Position numbers and translations under genes: made by a program. Shown one piece after another: positions 16,470-24,337 of a stretch of DNA of 58,663 bases. A model generated the notes under the pieces. That model was not told the origin of the DNA. It did not search any database and saw only the letters and a program-made list of their open reading frames with translations. Within the stretch, counting starts at the first letter, position 1. Each line of letters starts with the position of its first letter. The stretch comes from an uncultured Bacteroidales bacterium (lineage in GTDB: Bacteria > Bacteroidota > Bacteroidia > Bacteroidales > Paludibacteraceae): contig CACXPH010000023.1 of NCBI GenBank assembly GCA_902769535.1, positions 1 to 58,663 of the forward strand, given 5' to 3'.

Positions 16470-18089
16470 ATGAAAAACGTAGTTAATCGTGCCCTCTGGG
16501 CTAAGAAAAAAGAATTCTTATTTCTGGCTCTTGCTACCGTTGCGCTCGTCGCTTGTAAGCCCGGCGGAGGTGGTGGCGAGGAGCCTCAGACCGACCTGCC
16601 CGAATGGTACTACACCGGCGGTAAACTCGGTACGACCACCAACCTCACGTCAATGACTTTCCGTCAGCCGACGCCCGCCACGGAGAACGCAGGTCTTGGA
16701 ACAATGTTCGCACAAGGTGACCAGATCGCCGAGAAACCCTTCGTGACCAATGAGAGCGGTCGTCAGCACGGCTTGGGACCGGTCTATGTGCGCTCGTCGT
16801 GCCAGCACTGTCACCCGAATTATTCGCATGGTACGTCCGTTCCCGAAGGTACCTATAACGCTTCGGAGGTAGGTAACGGTACGCTGCTCGTCGTTATCAA
16901 CCCTGCCACGCAGGCTTACGTGCCTTGGCTCGCCGGCATGCCGCAACTCTTCGGCGCTGCGCCCTTCAAAGCACCGCTCGACCCTGCCCAGATCACCGTC
17001 ACGTGGAAGACCGCGACCGATGAGCACGGCAACAAGTTCGCCGACGGCGAGAGCTACGAACTGCGCTACCCCGAAGTGACGATGCCCAACACCGCCGTCT
17101 ATGTTTATAACCAAGGCTACCGCGACCCCGACGGCCTGCTCGAATCGCAAGGCTACGAGGTCAAACTGGAGAACACCATCGGCGTCTATGGATCGGGTCT
17201 GCTCGACGCCATCACCGACGCGGACATCATCGCACAGTACGAGAAAGAGGCGACGGACGGCAAGTTGAAAAACGGCCTGAACCCTGCTTTCTGGAACGGC
17301 GGATTCCAGACTTCTGGCTACTATAAGAATGACCCGCAATGGGGACCGAAACGTTTCACGTATGCCCTTACACGCGGTCCTATCATGGATGCAGCCGGAG
17401 CCAATGCCATCTGGAACATCACCAACGTCACGCGCTCTGATCGCAAGTACCACTACCTCGACCTCAATGGCACGATTTACGCCGAGTACGCATCCAAAGA
17501 TCCGGAAGTGCAGGCGGCTTTCGGTACGCAGGAAGAGATTTATAACTACCTGACCAGCAAGACCTTGCCTGCGGAAATGACCGATGACGAGTTCACGCAA
17601 GTCATGATCTGGCATCGTGGCTTGGCGGTTCCTGCTGCGCGTAACGTGACCGACGAGAAAGTGCTGCGCGGCAAAGAACTCTTCTCGCAAATTGGCTGTG
17701 ACTACTGCCACCGTCCGACTTGGACCACCGGCTCGGATGAGGTGCGTGACCCGAACCAGTTCAAGGGCTTTACGGCTTCCATGCCGCGTTACCCGAACCA
17801 GAAGATCTGGCCGTACACCGACATGATTCAGCATAAGCTGTGCATGGAGAACGACATCCGCACAGGCTGGTGCCGTACGACGCCGTTATGGGGTCGCGGA
17901 CTGCACCGAAAAGCCACCGGAGATGCTTACGAGGCCCGTATGCACGACACCCGTGCACGTAACGTCATCGAGGCTATCATGTGGCATGGTTACAGCACCG
18001 AATCCGACGCTTACTGGCCCACACAGCAGTTCTACAAACTGAACAAGGAAGACAGAGATGCGGTGGTTGCTTTCATCAATGCTATCTAA
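16470..18089 (+). CDS. Di-heme oxidoreductase (DHOR, DUF1111) lipoprotein
   Basis: 539 aa. Lipoprotein signal with lipobox LVAC, then GGGGGEE. Two c-type heme sites are visible: CQHCH (about 111-115) and CDYCH (about 410-414). The DHOR signature MHDTRARNVIEAIMWHG is near the C-terminus. The family is related to MauG/cytochrome c peroxidase folds; it has been called thiol oxidoreductase, but the true substrate is unknown. It acts outside the inner membrane. CcsA, which attaches heme to such CxxCH motifs, is the very next gene and overlaps its end. Confidence 0.9.
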   Translation: MKNVVNRALWAKKKEFLFLALATVALVACKPGGGGGEEPQTDLPEWYYTGGKLGTTTNLTSMTFRQPTPATENAGLGTMFAQGDQIAEKPFVTNESGRQHGLGPVYVRSSCQHCHPNYSHGTSVPEGTYNASEVGNGTLLVVINPATQAYVPWLAGMPQLFGAAPFKAPLDPAQITVTWKTATDEHGNKFADGESYELRYPEVTMPNTAVYVYNQGYRDPDGLLESQGYEVKLENTIGVYGSGLLDAITDADIIAQYEKEATDGKLKNGLNPAFWNGGFQTSGYYKNDPQWGPKRFTYALTRGPIMDAAGANAIWNITNVTRSDRKYHYLDLNGTIYAEYASKDPEVQAAFGTQEEIYNYLTSKTLPAEMTDDEFTQVMIWHRGLAVPAARNVTDEKVLRGKELFSQIGCDYCHRPTWTTGSDEVRDPNQFKGFTASMPRYPNQKIWPYTDMIQHKLCMENDIRTGWCRTTPLWGRGLHRKATGDAYEARMHDTRARNVIEAIMWHGYSTESDAYWPTQQFYKLNKEDRDAVVAFINAI

Positions 18090-19083
18090 GCCGGCTATAT
18101 GGTTGTTGCACATTGCCCTGACGACCATCCTCGTCGGGGCATGTGTGACGCATTTCTTCGGCGAACAAGGAGAAATCCATCTGCGTGCAGATCAAGCGCA
18201 GACCTTGGCTAATGATTATTCAAACATTAGTCTCTTCCTCTGGGACTTTCAGGTGGTTAATGATGCCGATAATAATCCTGTGGATTTCATTAGTGAATTG
18301 CGCCTACTCGATAGAAGCAAGCAACCTTTGGTTGTTGAAGAGGGAATAATTCGGATGAATAAACCTTTGAAGTACCACAACTGGCGGTTTTGCCAATCGG
18401 ACTACGATAGCGACCAACAAGGTGTTGTACTAGCTTACAACTATGATCCGTGGGGCATCGGAATCACGTACACCGGCTATGCCTTGCTGCTCATCGCAAT
18501 GATTGCGTTCTTCTTCCAACGCCGCACCTATTTCCGCGCCATGCTTCGCCAACAGCACAAATGGCTGATGGTCTGTTTGGGTGTAGTGGCCATTATCTTG
18601 GCTTTTGTGATGACAAAAGTGGTCACTCCGAAGCCGCCCTTGCAACCGGTTTTGCAAACACCCTTACTCGGTATTCATGTGTCCGTCATTATGTTGGCGT
18701 ACACGCTATTTGCAGGTATGATGGTGATTGGCATCCTTGGACTTTGTATGCCTAAACGCAGAGAACAACTGATGCATCTCTCGCAGATACTTCTTTACCC
18801 TGCTGAGTTCTGCCTTATGGCAGGTATCTTCATCGGTGCCATATGGGCAAACATGAGTTGGGGACGTTATTGGGGCTGGGACCCGAAGGAGACCTGGGCA
18901 CTGATTACCATGCTCGTTTATGCATTGCTGCTTCACTTACCATGGTTGAAAAGAAAATTTCAGATATCAAATATCAAATTTCAACTATACCACCACGTCG
19001 GTAGTATCATCGCCTTCTTCTTTGTGTTATTCACCTATTTCGGCGTATCGTATCTTTTAGGCGGTTTACATTCATATGCTTAA
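18079..19083 (+). CDS. ccsA: Cytochrome c biogenesis protein, CcsA with ResB-like N-terminal part
   Basis: 334 aa from the ATG at 18079, which overlaps the di-heme gene stop; an ATG at 18058 is also possible. The N-terminal part has one membrane helix and a periplasmic segment (about 30-120) like the end of ResB/Ccs1. The C-terminal part has about six helices with the tryptophan-rich heme-handling motif WGRYWGWDPKETWALI of CcsA. It belongs to System II c-type cytochrome maturation. The neighbour with two CxxCH sites is the obvious client. A heptad array at 18955-18982 gives RKFQISNIKFQLYHH between two helices. A bidirectional terminator follows. Confidence 0.88.
   Translation: MLSKPAIWLLHIALTTILVGACVTHFFGEQGEIHLRADQAQTLANDYSNISLFLWDFQVVNDADNNPVDFISELRLLDRSKQPLVVEEGIIRMNKPLKYHNWRFCQSDYDSDQQGVVLAYNYDPWGIGITYTGYALLLIAMIAFFFQRRTYFRAMLRQQHKWLMVCLGVVAIILAFVMTKVVTPKPPLQPVLQTPLLGIHVSVIMLAYTLFAGMMVIGILGLCMPKRREQLMHLSQILLYPAEFCLMAGIFIGAIWANMSWGRYWGWDPKETWALITMLVYALLLHLPWLKRKFQISNIKFQLYHHVGSIIAFFFVLFTYFGVSYLLGGLHSYA
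18955..18982. repeat. Heptad array inside ccsA
   Basis: Four 7-mers: AAATTTC, AGATATC, AAATATC, AAATTTC. It lies in a cytoplasmic or periplasmic loop between the last two helices, with the frame kept. Confidence 0.8.
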
Positions 19084-19092
19084 CGAGGAGAC

Positions 19093-19131
19093 AAAAAAAA
19101 TATCCGGCCTATTGGTCGGATATCTTTTTTT
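19093..19131. terminator. Bidirectional terminator between ccsA and efp
   Basis: Stem TATCCGGCC/GGTCGGATA with loop TATT; an A-run precedes and a T-run follows. It serves the convergent genes ccsA and efp. Confidence 0.9.
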
Positions 19132-19149
19132 GTATGCAGTGCGTGAATC

Positions 19150-19713
19150 TTAACGAACGCGCTCGCAGTACGAACCGTCGCGGGTATCGATACGGATGGT
19201 CTCGCCTTCGTTGATGAAGAGCGGAACGCGTACCTCTGCACCTGTCTCTACCGTTGCCGGCTTGAGGGTGTTGGTAGCGGTATCGCCTTTCAGACCCGGT
19301 TCGGTATAGGTAACAACCAGCTCAACCTTCGTCGGCAGTTCAGCGAAGAGCACGGTGTCGCTCGATGCGTCCGATACCACCTCAACTACCATACCTTCCT
19401 TAAGGAAGTCCACACCTGTGATCAGGTCGTGTGCGATAGGCACTTGCTCGAAGGTCTCGTTGTTCATGAAGATGTAGTCCTCACCTTCCTTGTAAAGGAA
19501 CTGATACGGACGACGCTCTACGCGAACATCCTCCAGTTTCTCACCGATGTTGAAGCGGCGCTCGAGAACGCGACCATCCACTACATCTTTGAATTTAACA
19601 CGCATGATGGTGTTGCCTTTACCCGGCTTGACGTGAAGGAACTCGATAACGAAATACAGACGGCCATCCATACGGATGCATACGCCGTTTTTGATGTCTT
19701 GAGAGTTAATCAT
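19150..19713 (-). CDS. efp: Elongation factor P
   Basis: EF-P (187 aa) relieves ribosome stalling at polyproline. Three OB-like domains are present. The N-terminal loop reads [17 protein letters not shown]; the Lys in PGKG is the site that is modified in some bacteria. Domain II has [15 protein letters not shown], and the C-terminal [13 protein letters not shown]-type segment ([28 protein letters not shown]) is diagnostic. Normal length. Its promoter shares one palindrome with that of marC on the other strand. Confidence 0.97.
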   Translation of the reverse strand: MINSQDIKNGVCIRMDGRLYFVIEFLHVKPGKGNTIMRVKFKDVVDGRVLERRFNIGEKLEDVRVERRPYQFLYKEGEDYIFMNNETFEQVPIAHDLITGVDFLKEGMVVEVVSDASSDTVLFAELPTKVELVVTYTEPGLKGDTATNTLKPATVETGAEVRVPLFINEGETIRIDTRDGSYCERVR

Positions 19714-19719
19714 ACAATA

Positions 19720-19754
19720 AAATTTATGATTTATGATTTACAATTTATGATTTA
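19720..19754. repeat. Heptad array in the efp leader
   Basis: Five 7-mers of consensus TGATTTA (AAATTTA, TGATTTA, TGATTTA, CAATTTA, TGATTTA). It lies between the efp promoter and its start, so it is transcribed as part of the 5' leader. Confidence 0.85.
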
Positions 19755-19782
19755 TTTTTTGCCTTTTACCCGAAAATCGCCG

Positions 19783-19813
19783 CAAAATTACAAAAATTCT
19801 TGCACATATGCAA
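19783..19813 (-). promoter_or_regulatory. efp promoter, minus strand
   Basis: Minus strand TTG (19813-19811), 20 nt, TAATTTTG (19790-19783). The TTGCA of the -33 element is the right arm of TTGCACATATGCAA (19800-19813), which also holds the marC -33 element. Confidence 0.85.
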
Positions 19814-19830
19814 ATTTTTTAGTACTTTTG
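19800..19830 (+). promoter_or_regulatory. marC promoter, plus strand
   Basis: TTG (19800-19802), 20 nt, TACTTTTG (19823-19830). The -33 element is the left arm of the inverted repeat shared with the efp promoter. Confidence 0.85.
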
Positions 19831-19852
19831 CAGTCCGAAAAGGTAAAATACT

Positions 19853-20449
19853 ATGGAATCAATACAAAATTTCTTTGGTACAATAAATTTTTGGGAGGTC
19901 ATCTCCTCGTTCATCTTCCTGATCGCTATCATCGACCCGTTCGGTAATATCCCTGTGACGATAGCCATGGAGGATCGTGGTATTAAGATCAGTGCGTGGC
20001 GTGTATGTCTGGCGAGTTTGATCATCCTTATGGCTTTCCTTTTTGCCGGTGAATGGATCCTCAAACTCTTCGGTGTACAGATCGAGTATTTCGCTATCGC
20101 CGGTGGATTTGTGATCTTCTTGATGGCCCTGGAAATGATTTTGGATGTATCTATCTTCAAGACCTCATTGGAGGGCGAAGGTTCAATCGTTCCGTTGGCT
20201 TTCCCTATGTACGCCGGTCCGGGTGCGTTCACAGCCTTGCTCGCCATCACGGCGGAGTATAGCATTGCCAGCCTGTGTATATCGCTGTTGCTATGCATCT
20301 TAGTGCTGTATGTGGTTCTTGTCGGAACGCACTGGTTGACCAAATACATGGGGCAGACCACCCTTTATATCATTCGTAAGTTCTTTGGCATCATTGTGCT
20401 GGCGATTGCATGTAAGTTGATGTTCGGAAACATGGCTGCGATATTCTAA
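19853..20449 (+). CDS. MarC family integral membrane protein
   Basis: 198 aa with six membrane segments. The family signature is IAIIDPFGNIPVTIAME near the N-terminus and PLAFPMYAGPGAFTALLAI in the middle, a pseudo-repeat of the same DPFGxxP/GPGxI pattern. MarC proteins have no proven substrate, although they have long been annotated as resistance proteins. The C-terminal helix GIIVLAIACKLMFGN is typical. The gene has its own promoter and is followed after 12 nt by rpiB. Confidence 0.9.
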   Translation: MESIQNFFGTINFWEVISSFIFLIAIIDPFGNIPVTIAMEDRGIKISAWRVCLASLIILMAFLFAGEWILKLFGVQIEYFAIAGGFVIFLMALEMILDVSIFKTSLEGEGSIVPLAFPMYAGPGAFTALLAITAEYSIASLCISLLLCILVLYVVLVGTHWLTKYMGQTTLYIIRKFFGIIVLAIACKLMFGNMAAIF

Positions 20450-20461
20450 ACACACATTGAT

Positions 20462-20911
20462 ATGAAAAGTTTTAACGAAATGACGATTGCGTTGGCGTCG
20501 GACCACGCAGGTTTTGCACTCAAACAGCAAGTGCAGTTATTCCTTGAGGATAACGGTGCTAAAGTGAAGGATTTCGGTTGCTATAGCACCGAGAGTTGCG
20601 ATTATCCCGACTACGCTCACCCGTTGGCTGAAGCAGTAGAGAAAGGTGAGTTCGAGTATGGTATTATCATCTGCTCGACCGGAAACGGTATTACTATGAC
20701 GGCGAACAAGCATCAGGGTATCCGTGCGGCGCTTTGCTGGGAGACCAAGTTAGCTGAACTCGCACGCCAACATAACAACGCGAACGTCTTGGCTCTGCCG
20801 GCTAACTTCATCTCGGCTCCGAAAGCGCTGGACATCGTTCGTACGTTCTTCCAAACGGATTTTGAAGGCGGTCGTCATGAGCGTCGCGTTAACAAGATCC
20901 CGCTTCACTAA
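20462..20911 (+). CDS. rpiB: Ribose-5-phosphate isomerase B
   Basis: 149 aa. RpiB interconverts ribose-5-phosphate and ribulose-5-phosphate in the pentose phosphate pathway. ASDHAGFALK (about 12-21) binds phosphate; IIICSTGNGITMTANK holds the catalytic Cys and anion hole; LARQHNNANVLALPANF is the conserved third segment. Normal length. Its 3' end overlaps the next gene by about 35 nt. Confidence 0.95.
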   Translation: MKSFNEMTIALASDHAGFALKQQVQLFLEDNGAKVKDFGCYSTESCDYPDYAHPLAEAVEKGEFEYGIIICSTGNGITMTANKHQGIRAALCWETKLAELARQHNNANVLALPANFISAPKALDIVRTFFQTDFEGGRHERRVNKIPLH

Positions 20912-21842
20912 TGCACTAAGGTGCTATAGTAATTACGCACTGAGTCGTTTCGGCTTGGTGCGTATTACGCATATGCCTACGTTCGTCAGCGTCGAACCGG
21001 CGAACGTGTGTCAGTTGCGATGCCCGGAGTGCCCGGTGGGTAAAGGTGAGAGGTTAGAGGAGAGAGGTGAGAGGCTCATGTCTCGCGAGGTGTGGGAGCG
21101 GGTGTTGGAGCAGATTCGCGAGACGGCGCATACGATACAGTTCTATTTCCAAGGCGAACCCTTGTTACATCCCGATCTACCTCAGATGATCCGTGAGGCG
21201 CATGAGGCGGGTCTCTATACGATCGTCAGCACGAACGCGCAGGCGCTCACACAGGAGCGAGCAGAGGCGCTTGTCGCTTCCGGTCTGAACCGCATCATCA
21301 TCTCCATGGACGGTCTGACGGATGAGACGTATAACGCCTATCGGGTAGGTGGTAGTCTTGAGAAGACCAAGGCGGCGCTGCAGTATTTGCGGGAGGCAAA
21401 TGAAAAGTTGAAAGGGCACACGGTTATCGAGTTGCAATGCCTCCGTTTGCGCACGAACGAGCATGAGTGGTCTCAGTTCAAGCGCGTCTATAAACAACTC
21501 GGAGCGGATCGGTTAGTGTTCAAGACCGCACAACTGTACGACTACTCCAACGGGCATCCGTTGATGCCGTCTGACGAGCGTTTTAGCCGCTATGAAAAAG
21601 GAGCGGATGGCTTGTATCACAGAAAGTCCTTACGCCGTGGATGTCTGCGTGTGTGGAGTGGAGTGGTGGTAACTACCAACGGCGAGGTGTTGCCTTGCTG
21701 TTATGACAAGTCACACACCTATGCGTACGGTAATATTATGACGGCTTCACTCAAAGAACTGTTTGCGAACGACAAAGCTCGTGCTTTTCGGAAGGATGCA
21801 TTATCCGAGAACCCCAAAATCTGTCAAGAATGCTGGAGATAA
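20877..21842 (+). CDS. Radical SAM/SPASM domain protein
   Basis: 321 aa from the ATG at 20877, inside the end of rpiB; an upstream TTG at 20862 is also open. The 4Fe-4S motif is C45-x3-C49-x2-C52 (VCQLRCPECPVG). The C-terminal SPASM-like region has GCLRVWSGVVVTTNGEVLPCCYD and ends ICQECWR, giving further cluster ligands. The family includes peptide-modifying and anaerobic maturase enzymes; no precursor peptide is seen nearby. A heptad array at 21045-21072, right after the first cluster motif, gives the GERLEERGERL stretch. The MBL gene starts inside its last codons. Confidence 0.85.
   Translation: MSVALTRSRFTNALRCYSNYALSRFGLVRITHMPTFVSVEPANVCQLRCPECPVGKGERLEERGERLMSREVWERVLEQIRETAHTIQFYFQGEPLLHPDLPQMIREAHEAGLYTIVSTNAQALTQERAEALVASGLNRIIISMDGLTDETYNAYRVGGSLEKTKAALQYLREANEKLKGHTVIELQCLRLRTNEHEWSQFKRVYKQLGADRLVFKTAQLYDYSNGHPLMPSDERFSRYEKGADGLYHRKSLRRGCLRVWSGVVVTTNGEVLPCCYDKSHTYAYGNIMTASLKELFANDKARAFRKDALSENPKICQECWR
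21045..21072. repeat. Heptad array inside the radical SAM gene
   Basis: Four 7-mers: GGTGAGA, GGTTAGA, GGAGAGA, GGTGAGA. It is inserted within ten residues of the iron-sulfur motif, with the frame kept. Confidence 0.8.
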
Positions 21843-22432
21843 AATCCTTTTGTTTTGGTCCGTTTGAGACAAACTGCTATGTAGTTCGTGACGGAAGTAC
21901 CGTCCTGCTCATTGACCCTGCCTGCAGCAACGAATACGAGCAGCAGGAATTATTGGAATACTTCAATTCATTCAACTTTCAACCTTCAACCTTCCACATT
22001 ATTGCCACGCACGGGCATTTGGATCATTTATGGGGTGCTAAATGGGCCACGGAACAATGGAACATACCGGTGTTGATGCACGAAGCGGATATACCGTTGG
22101 CGCAGGCTATGCAACAGCAGTATAACCTCTTCGGGATCCGTCGTACTCCGGAACCTTTCCCAATAAAACCGTACACTATACACCATACACCATACACCAT
22201 TATTCACACGCCGGGACATACGCCCGGAAGTATCTGTCTCTACTGGCCGGAAAAGAATGTCCTTTTCTCGGGTGACACGCTCTTCCGTATGGGATACGGT
22301 CGCACGGATTTGCCCGGAGGAAACATGGGGCAATTAATTGATTCGTTGGAAAAACTCTTCGCGCTTCCGGGCGATGTACATGTCTATCCCGGGCACGGCG
22401 AGGAAACCACTATTGCGGCAGAGCGTAGATGA
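21830..22432 (+). CDS. MBL-fold hydrolase, glyoxalase II-like
   Basis: 200 aa. The metal motif THGHLDH (about 60-66) is followed by the later ligands HTPGHTPGS, FSGDTLF and YPGHGEET, in the order seen in GloB-like metallo-beta-lactamase fold hydrolases of Bacteroidota. The C-terminal substrate domain of true glyoxalase II is absent. Two heptad arrays lie in the gene: 21961-21995 (gives FNSFNFQPSTFH just before the metal motif) and 22169-22203 (gives KPYTIHHTPYTIIHTPG). The start overlaps the radical SAM stop, and the end overlaps the convergent transporter gene by 23 nt. Confidence 0.88.
   Translation: MLEIKSFCFGPFETNCYVVRDGSTVLLIDPACSNEYEQQELLEYFNSFNFQPSTFHIIATHGHLDHLWGAKWATEQWNIPVLMHEADIPLAQAMQQQYNLFGIRRTPEPFPIKPYTIHHTPYTIIHTPGHTPGSICLYWPEKNVLFSGDTLFRMGYGRTDLPGGNMGQLIDSLEKLFALPGDVHVYPGHGEETTIAAERR
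21961..21995. repeat. Heptad array 1 inside the MBL gene
   Basis: Five 7-mers near ACCTTCA (CTTCAAT, TCATTCA, ACTTTCA, ACCTTCA, ACCTTCC), with the frame kept. Confidence 0.75.
22169..22203. repeat. Heptad array 2 inside the MBL gene
   Basis: Five 7-mers near CATACAC (CGTACAC, TATACAC, CATACAC, CATACAC, CATTATT). It encodes a Thr/His/Pro/Tyr-rich stretch just before the HTPGHTPGS metal site. Confidence 0.8.
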
Positions 22433-22982
22433 AGTAGCCGGCAAGGCCAGCAAGGCTGATTAATAGAATTGGGTGACTGATGATCTCGGTCACTTTATTT
22501 TTATAGAAGTTCGGCAGGACCGTAAAGAAGGCCACAAGGCCAAAAATGATCCAACTGATCGGATCGATGAAGGTGGTGGGTTTCATGAGCATGAGTGCTG
22601 CAGACGCGATCAGACCGATGACGGTGAAGCGTAGCATGCGGAGTGTCTGCTCGAAATAGGGGTTGCCTTGGAAGCGTTTGTTGAGCCAGAAATAGGCTTT
22701 GCACACACTGAGCATGATGATCAAACTCGGTAAGACCAGTGCGAACGTGGTCAGCACGCTGCCCCAAAAGCCACCGATCGTATAGCCGACATATGTCGCG
22801 CAGTTGATACCTATTGGTCCGGGTGTGACTTGGCTGATCGCCATGATGTCCACGATCTCTTCCGGAGTCAACCAACCGTGTTGAACTACCTCCATTTGGA
22901 TCAGCGAGAAGATCGCCATACCGCCTCCGAAGCCGAAGAGACCTATTTTGAAGAAGGTATAGAAGAGTTGCCAGTAAATCAT
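22410..22982 (-). CDS. Chromate transporter family subunit, second half
   Basis: 190 aa from the ATG at 22982. CHR domain signature: FFKIGLFGFGGGMAIFSLIQMEVVQHGWLT, then QVTPGPIGINCATYVGYTIGG. Six or so membrane segments. In many bacteria ChrA is two short CHR proteins encoded in tandem; the partner is directly upstream, with an ATGA-type overlap. The family exports chromate in some hosts, but here the substrate is unknown. Confidence 0.88.
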   Translation of the reverse strand: MIYWQLFYTFFKIGLFGFGGGMAIFSLIQMEVVQHGWLTPEEIVDIMAISQVTPGPIGINCATYVGYTIGGFWGSVLTTFALVLPSLIIMLSVCKAYFWLNKRFQGNPYFEQTLRMLRFTVIGLIASAALMLMKPTTFIDPISWIIFGLVAFFTVLPNFYKNKVTEIISHPILLISLAGLAGYFIYALPQ

Positions 22983-23518
22983 CTGCGCCTCCTTTCTACA
23001 ATATCCACTACGATAAGTGTGATCACGATCGTGGCGAAAATAACCCAAACGGGATTCACATGAAGTAGCCAAATGAGCATGGCGGCAGCCACAGGGATGA
23101 GCAAGGTGCTCCAACCAATTTTAGCGGATTTAGAGAGCTTATACAAGGGGGCTGCGATGAGTGCCACTACAGCAGGACGAATCCCTTTGAACGCAGCTTC
23201 CACAGCCGGTAGTTCTTTCCAATCCGCAAAGACCATCGCAACAGCGAGGATGATAAAGAACGACGGAAGGACGGCGCCTAATACGGCTCCGCACACACCT
23301 CTCCAACCGCCTACGCGCCAACCGATGAAGATGGCGGAGTTGACAGCTATCAGACCGGGGGCTGCTTGTGCCAAGGCGATCATGTTGAGAAACTCCTTCT
23401 CGTCAATCCATCCTTGTCGATCCACCACTTCGCGTTGGATAAGCGGCAACATAGCATAGCCTCCACCAAGGGTGAAGGTGCCAATCTTTAGATATGTCCA
23501 GAAAAGATTAAAGAACAC
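22979..23518 (-). CDS. Chromate transporter family subunit, first half
   Basis: 179 aa. CHR signature: LFWTYLKIGTFTLGGGYAMLPLIQREVVDRQGWI, then QAAPGLIAVNSAIFIGWRVGG. About six membrane segments, ending in a basic ERRRR tail. It overlaps the second half by 4 nt, so the two are made in equal amounts and probably form a heterodimer. No local-type promoter with 20-nt spacing was found upstream. Confidence 0.88.
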   Translation of the reverse strand: MFFNLFWTYLKIGTFTLGGGYAMLPLIQREVVDRQGWIDEKEFLNMIALAQAAPGLIAVNSAIFIGWRVGGWRGVCGAVLGAVLPSFFIILAVAMVFADWKELPAVEAAFKGIRPAVVALIAAPLYKLSKSAKIGWSTLLIPVAAAMLIWLLHVNPVWVIFATIVITLIVVDIVERRRR

Positions 23519-23602
23519 GCAAAAAGAATATTAAATACGCGATTTTCTAAAATCACGGAATAATATACATAGTATATTATAGGTATGGGTGGGATACGTG
23601 AT

Positions 23603-23632
23603 AGGTAGGATGTATCTAGGTGTTTCCTACCT
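23603..23632. other. Hairpin over the udk stop codon
   Basis: AGGTAGGA/TCCTACCT separated by 14 nt; the right arm includes the udk stop. No clear T-run on either strand, so a weak terminator or attenuator at best. The rest of 23519-23626 is AT-rich with no gene. Confidence 0.4.
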
Positions 23633-24241
23633 TTCAGCCAGCTGTTGCTTCACAAACTTAGCGAGCATGTTGATAGCGGCATTGTTATGTCCGCCTTGCG
23701 GAACGATCACATCGGCAAAGCGTTTACAAGGCTCGATGAACTGCTCGTGCATCGGTTTGAGCACACGTTGGTAACGCTCGATAACCGCTTCGGCCGTACG
23801 TCCGCGCTCGATGACGTCACGTTTCATAACACGAATCAGACGGTCATCCGCATCGGCATCCACGAAGATCTTAAGGTCCATCTGGTCGCGCATTTTGGGT
23901 TCACGAAGCGCCATAATACCTTCTACTACGATCACCTCACGCGGCTCGATATGAATCGTTTCTTCGGAGCGAGTACAAGTGATATACGAATAGATCGGCT
24001 GTTCGATGGCTTTGCCCTCTTTGAGCATAGCGATGTGCTTGGAGAGTAAGGGCCAATCGAAGGCATCAGGATGGTCGAAGTTAATATTCTGACGCTCCTC
24101 AACGGGCACGTTACTGCTGTCTTTGTAATACGAGTCTTGGGGGATAACTACCACTTCGCCCTTCGGAAGGCGCTCAATGAGTTTTTTTACTACCGTTGTT
24201 TTACCCGAGCCGGTACCGCCCGCAATGCCGATGATAAACAT
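23627..24241 (-). CDS. udk: Uridine kinase
   Basis: 204 aa from the ATG at 24241. Uridine/cytidine kinase of pyrimidine salvage. P-loop GGTGSGKT (about 7-14), then IPQDSYYKD, NFDHPDAFDW and VVEGIMAL, all typical of Udk, followed by FVDADADDRLIRVMKRDVIERGR. The longer upstream frame crosses the promoter and is not used. The promoter shares its -33 palindrome with that of the downstream lipoprotein gene on the plus strand. Confidence 0.95.
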   Translation of the reverse strand: MFIIGIAGGTGSGKTTVVKKLIERLPKGEVVVIPQDSYYKDSSNVPVEERQNINFDHPDAFDWPLLSKHIAMLKEGKAIEQPIYSYITCTRSEETIHIEPREVIVVEGIMALREPKMRDQMDLKIFVDADADDRLIRVMKRDVIERGRTAEAVIERYQRVLKPMHEQFIEPCKRFADVIVPQGGHNNAAINMLAKFVKQQLAER

Positions 24242-24270
24242 AAAAGAATAATTGTTTGTCGTTCGGGCTG

Positions 24271-24301
24271 CAAAATTAGTAAAAAATTTGCATATGTGCA
24301 A
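24271..24301 (-). promoter_or_regulatory. udk promoter, minus strand
   Basis: Minus strand TTG (24301-24299), 20 nt, TAATTTTG (24278-24271). The -33 element is the right arm of TTGCATATGTGCAA (24288-24301). Confidence 0.85.
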
Positions 24302-24318
24302 GAAATTTTGTAATTTTG
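24288..24318 (+). promoter_or_regulatory. Promoter of the SurA-like operon, plus strand
   Basis: TTG (24288-24290), 20 nt, TAATTTTG (24311-24318). The -33 element is the left arm of the same inverted repeat as the udk promoter. It drives the lipoprotein, surA, OstA-like and dnaG genes. Confidence 0.85.
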
Positions 24319-24337
24319 CACGCAATTTATGAGTTTT

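Noticed and set aside
22410-23518. Single broken ChrA gene
   Set aside because: Two short CHR proteins in tandem with a 4-nt overlap are a normal form of this transporter, not a frameshift.
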